Shown: positions 5,651 to 7,811 of the stretch, in pieces | Numbering within the stretch: position 1 is the first letter of the stretch | Layout of the letters: each line of letters starts with the position of its first letter | Source: a bacterium | GTDB taxonomy: Bacteria > Blakebacterota > Blakebacteria > Blakebacterales > Blakebacteraceae | Reading direction: 5' to 3' | Assembly: GCA_025774205.1 (NCBI GenBank) | Contig: JALGWK010000066.1 | Location: 1 to 7,811 of the forward strand | Length of the DNA stretch: 7,811 bases | The notes under the pieces: generated by a model | What the model saw: the letters and a program-made list of their open reading frames with translations, nothing else | Databases searched by the model: none | What the model was told of the DNA's origin: nothing | Made by a program: the position numbers and the translations under genes

Positions 5651-7811
5651 AATTCGGATTCCAGTTCACTGCCACCACGATGTGACGGCCCGGATTGTGG
5701 ACTCCCGAGCCGTGCTCCTTGTAGGCATGATCGAAAATATTGCCCAGCGTCACGCTCAGCCGCACCGGGCCGAACCTGCGACTCCCCCTCAGGTTCCAGT
5801 CCGACCAGCCGGGAGTGCCGCCGGGATCGATCCGGGTGTCGTAGATATCGTCGGTCGAGAGCCGCCGCTGGTCGGAGGCGGCCCTGACGAAAAGTTCGGC
5901 GGTCGTCGCCTCCTGTTGCCAGAGGATCCCCATCAGTCCCATCAGGGGCGGGATCCGTCTCATCGGTTCGTCGGCGGAGATGTTCCTGCCATAGGTGTAG
6001 AAGAGACTCTGCCGCAGCGTCAGTCGGCTGCTGACGGTCCACCGGCTCTGGAGTTCGAGGCCCTGGATCCAGGCCCGGTCGGAGTTGACCTTCATCCAGG
6101 CCTGTTCACCGGGATCCTCGATCCCGCTCCCGTTGGTGTCGACCCAGGTCTCTCCGGCCCAGCTGCCGGGGGCACGGACGATCAGGTCACGGATCGAGGT
6201 ACGGAAGAACCACGCTTCAATGTCGCTGCCGTTCCACTCCACTTTGGTGCCCAGCTCGTAGTTGGTGCTGGTTTCCGGACTCAGGTCGGGGCTGGGTACA
6301 TCCACGCCCGAGTTGGATGCCTTCAGGACGATGGTATCATTGAAGTTGGGCGCCCGGAAGCCCCGCGAGACGGTGGCGACCAGGTTCAGCCACGGCTTCA
6401 GCCGGTGACTGATCCCGATGTTGCCGGTGATATCCCGGAAGGATTCCTTATAGCGGCCGAAGGGAACGTCAAGGAGGGCGTCGATGGTGATTGCGCTCCA
6501 CCTGATCCCGAAGTCGATATCGGTCGCCGGTCCGGGGGTGAAGTTGTCGCTGAAGAAGGCACCGAACTGGGAATAGTCGGCACCGTCCGGGAAGGCCCCG
6601 CGGGTCTGGTAAGAGGTGTCGACCGTACTCTCGGTCCGGGTGCTTGCCACGGTGTCGTGGTAGTACTCGAGGCCCCATCGAAGGGTGTGGCGCGGTGAAG
6701 TCAGGGCAGTGAACTGCAGAAAGGTGCCGATGGTTCTGGTGACATCGTCATCGGTGGTCAGCAGGGGAGATCCGGTTCGGCGCTGGATCCGTCCTTCGTG
6801 CTCTCGCTGCCAGGAGACGTTCCACTCGACGCTGCTCAGCCAGGGGAGTGGTTGACGATGGGAATATTCGATCATGCCGAGGAACCGGTCCTGCGGTTCG
6901 TAGAGATAGGTTTCGTACCGTCCCGAGGCGTACTGGTCGTACCGGGGAACTTCCGACTGCCGGACCTTGAGCAGGTCAGCCCGCACGATCTGTCTGTCGC
7001 TCAACCGGAGGGCGGTGATCAGGTGGAAGCCGATGTCGTCGTACCCGGTCGGTTTGTGAACCGGGATCTCGCCGCCCGGGTCGAGGTTGCCGATCGACCT
7101 GGCTGTCACGCCCGCCTGCGCCGCGAAGTCTGTTCCGGCCGCCCTCAGTCCAAGGTGCACACTGCGGCCGTCGTCAGCCGAGGTGTAGCGGGTGGAGAGG
7201 TTGGGCGCGAGACGGAAGCCGCCGTCGGTGAAGGCGGGCGGCCGGGTGATCATGTTCACCACCCCGCCTATGGCGTCCGATCCGTAAAGGACCGACCCCG
7301 GGCCGCGAACCACCTCGATCCGTTGCAGCGCTTCAGCGTCCACAGTGTTCATATACTGGTTGCCGCCCGGTCTGATCGTCGGCCGGTTGAGACGAACACC
7401 GTTGTAGAGGAGGAGGATGTCGTTGCCGATCAGGCCCCGGATGATGGGGGCTCCATGGCCGGCAGTCGTCTTCTGCACCAGAATCCCGGTCATTTCGCGG
7501 AGAGCATCAGCGGTGCTCGATGAGGAACGGTGTTCGATGACGTTCTCGTCTCCCACCGCGACGGCTTTCTGGGTGCGGAATTCCGATTCAGACCGGCGAT
7601 TGGCGGTAACGGTCACACGCTCCATCTCGAGCGCTTCCGGGATCAGGTGGATCTCCAGCTGGAGGGTTTCGCCCTCGTCGAGTGAGACCGGTACTTCGTA
7701 CTCCCGGTATCCGAAATAGCTGGCGACCAGGATATCCTCGAGAGGGGGAAGGTTGAGGATGACGAACCTTCCCTCCCGGTTGGTGAACGAGCCGCTGGTC
7801 GACTCCCGCAG
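5649..7811 (-). CDS. TonB-dependent outer-membrane receptor with carboxypeptidase-regulatory-like N-terminus, 5' truncated
   Basis: The frame is open from the right edge (7811) to the TAA at 5651-5649, giving 720 visible residues. The in-frame ATG at 7625 is internal: the 62 residues before it (including TNREGRFVILNLPPLEDILV and SYFGYREYEVPVSLDEG) are a carboxypeptidase-regulatory-like beta-sandwich, so the true start and signal peptide lie outside the window. Next comes a TonB-box-like VTVTANRR (visible residues 66-73), then the plug at about 87-192, with ALREMTGILVQ, IIRGLIGNDILLLYNGVRLN, IEVVRGPGSVLYGSDAIGGV and NMITRPP. The remaining 530 residues are a 22-strand-type barrel with alternating aromatic strands. 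It ends in GNIFDHAYKEHGSGV and a last strand VVAVNW followed by NPN, rather than the usual terminal aromatic. The family takes up ligands such as siderophores, haem, cobalamin or glycans across the outer membrane using TonB-ExbBD energy. The ligand here is not identifiable. A predicted surface loop holds an EF-hand-like sequence (6105-6140). The gene converges on the + strand genes. Confidence 0.93.
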   Translation of the reverse strand: MRESTSGSFTNREGRFVILNLPPLEDILVASYFGYREYEVPVSLDEGETLQLEIHLIPEALEMERVTVTANRRSESEFRTQKAVAVGDENVIEHRSSSSTADALREMTGILVQKTTAGHGAPIIRGLIGNDILLLYNGVRLNRPTIRPGGNQYMNTVDAEALQRIEVVRGPGSVLYGSDAIGGVVNMITRPPAFTDGGFRLAPNLSTRYTSADDGRSVHLGLRAAGTDFAAQAGVTARSIGNLDPGGEIPVHKPTGYDDIGFHLITALRLSDRQIVRADLLKVRQSEVPRYDQYASGRYETYLYEPQDRFLGMIEYSHRQPLPWLSSVEWNVSWQREHEGRIQRRTGSPLLTTDDDVTRTIGTFLQFTALTSPRHTLRWGLEYYHDTVASTRTESTVDTSYQTRGAFPDGADYSQFGAFFSDNFTPGPATDIDFGIRWSAITIDALLDVPFGRYKESFRDITGNIGISHRLKPWLNLVATVSRGFRAPNFNDTIVLKASNSGVDVPSPDLSPETSTNYELGTKVEWNGSDIEAWFFRTSIRDLIVRAPGSWAGETWVDTNGSGIEDPGEQAWMKVNSDRAWIQGLELQSRWTVSSRLTLRQSLFYTYGRNISADEPMRRIPPLMGLMGILWQQEATTAELFVRAASDQRRLSTDDIYDTRIDPGGTPGWSDWNLRGSRRFGPVRLSVTLGNIFDHAYKEHGSGVHNPGRHIVVAVNWNPN

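Noticed and set aside
5682-7523. Open frames of 338 and 241 codons on the + strand opposite the receptor
   Set aside because: They are antisense to a clearly recognised TonB receptor, have no domain or convincing ribosome binding site, and have Gly/Val/Pro/Asp-rich shadow composition.
7623-7625. ATG as the start of the TonB receptor
   Set aside because: The 62 codons before it, up to the window edge, encode a recognisable carboxypeptidase-regulatory-like domain in frame, so the gene continues beyond the window.

Overview
The window is GC-rich and densely coding: four large genes, no RNA genes, no mobile elements and no CRISPR. Three genes lie on the + strand (a truncated secreted-type M28 metallopeptidase, an EgtC-type class II glutamine amidotransferase, and a large exported VPS10/sortilin-type beta-propeller protein). 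They converge on one - strand gene, a TonB-dependent outer-membrane receptor whose 5' end runs off the right edge. A TonB-dependent receptor implies a diderm bacterium. The mix of M28 peptidase, sortilin-type Asp-box propeller and receptor with a carboxypeptidase-regulatory-like N-terminus, at high GC, is most typical of Gemmatimonadota. Acidobacteriota or a high-GC Bacteroidota/Rhodothermia-like lineage cannot be excluded; this assignment is inference.

Layout. 1-1488 (+): C-terminal 495 residues of an M28 zinc peptidase with a PA-like insert. 1489-1545: short spacer with a GC hairpin and the ribosome binding site of the next gene. 1546-2370 (+): EgtC-like amidotransferase in which the expected N-terminal nucleophile Cys2 is a serine. 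2385-5567 (+): sortilin-type propeller with a signal peptide and eleven Asp-box motifs, starting 14 nt after the previous stop. 5614-5650: strong rho-independent terminator ending the + strand run. 5649-7811 (-): TonB-dependent receptor, 5' truncated. No gene-free stretch exceeds about 80 bases.

Function. The three + strand genes are close enough to be one transcript, read through to the terminator at 5614. The first and third probably act outside the cytoplasm, while the EgtC-like protein has no signal peptide and should be cytoplasmic. No egtB, egtD or egtA is visible, so an ergothioneine pathway is not shown by this window. The receptor would import an unidentified ligand. I see no clear new multi-gene system. 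The most interesting single point is the EgtC-family protein with Ser in place of the catalytic Cys, set between genes for extracytoplasmic proteins.
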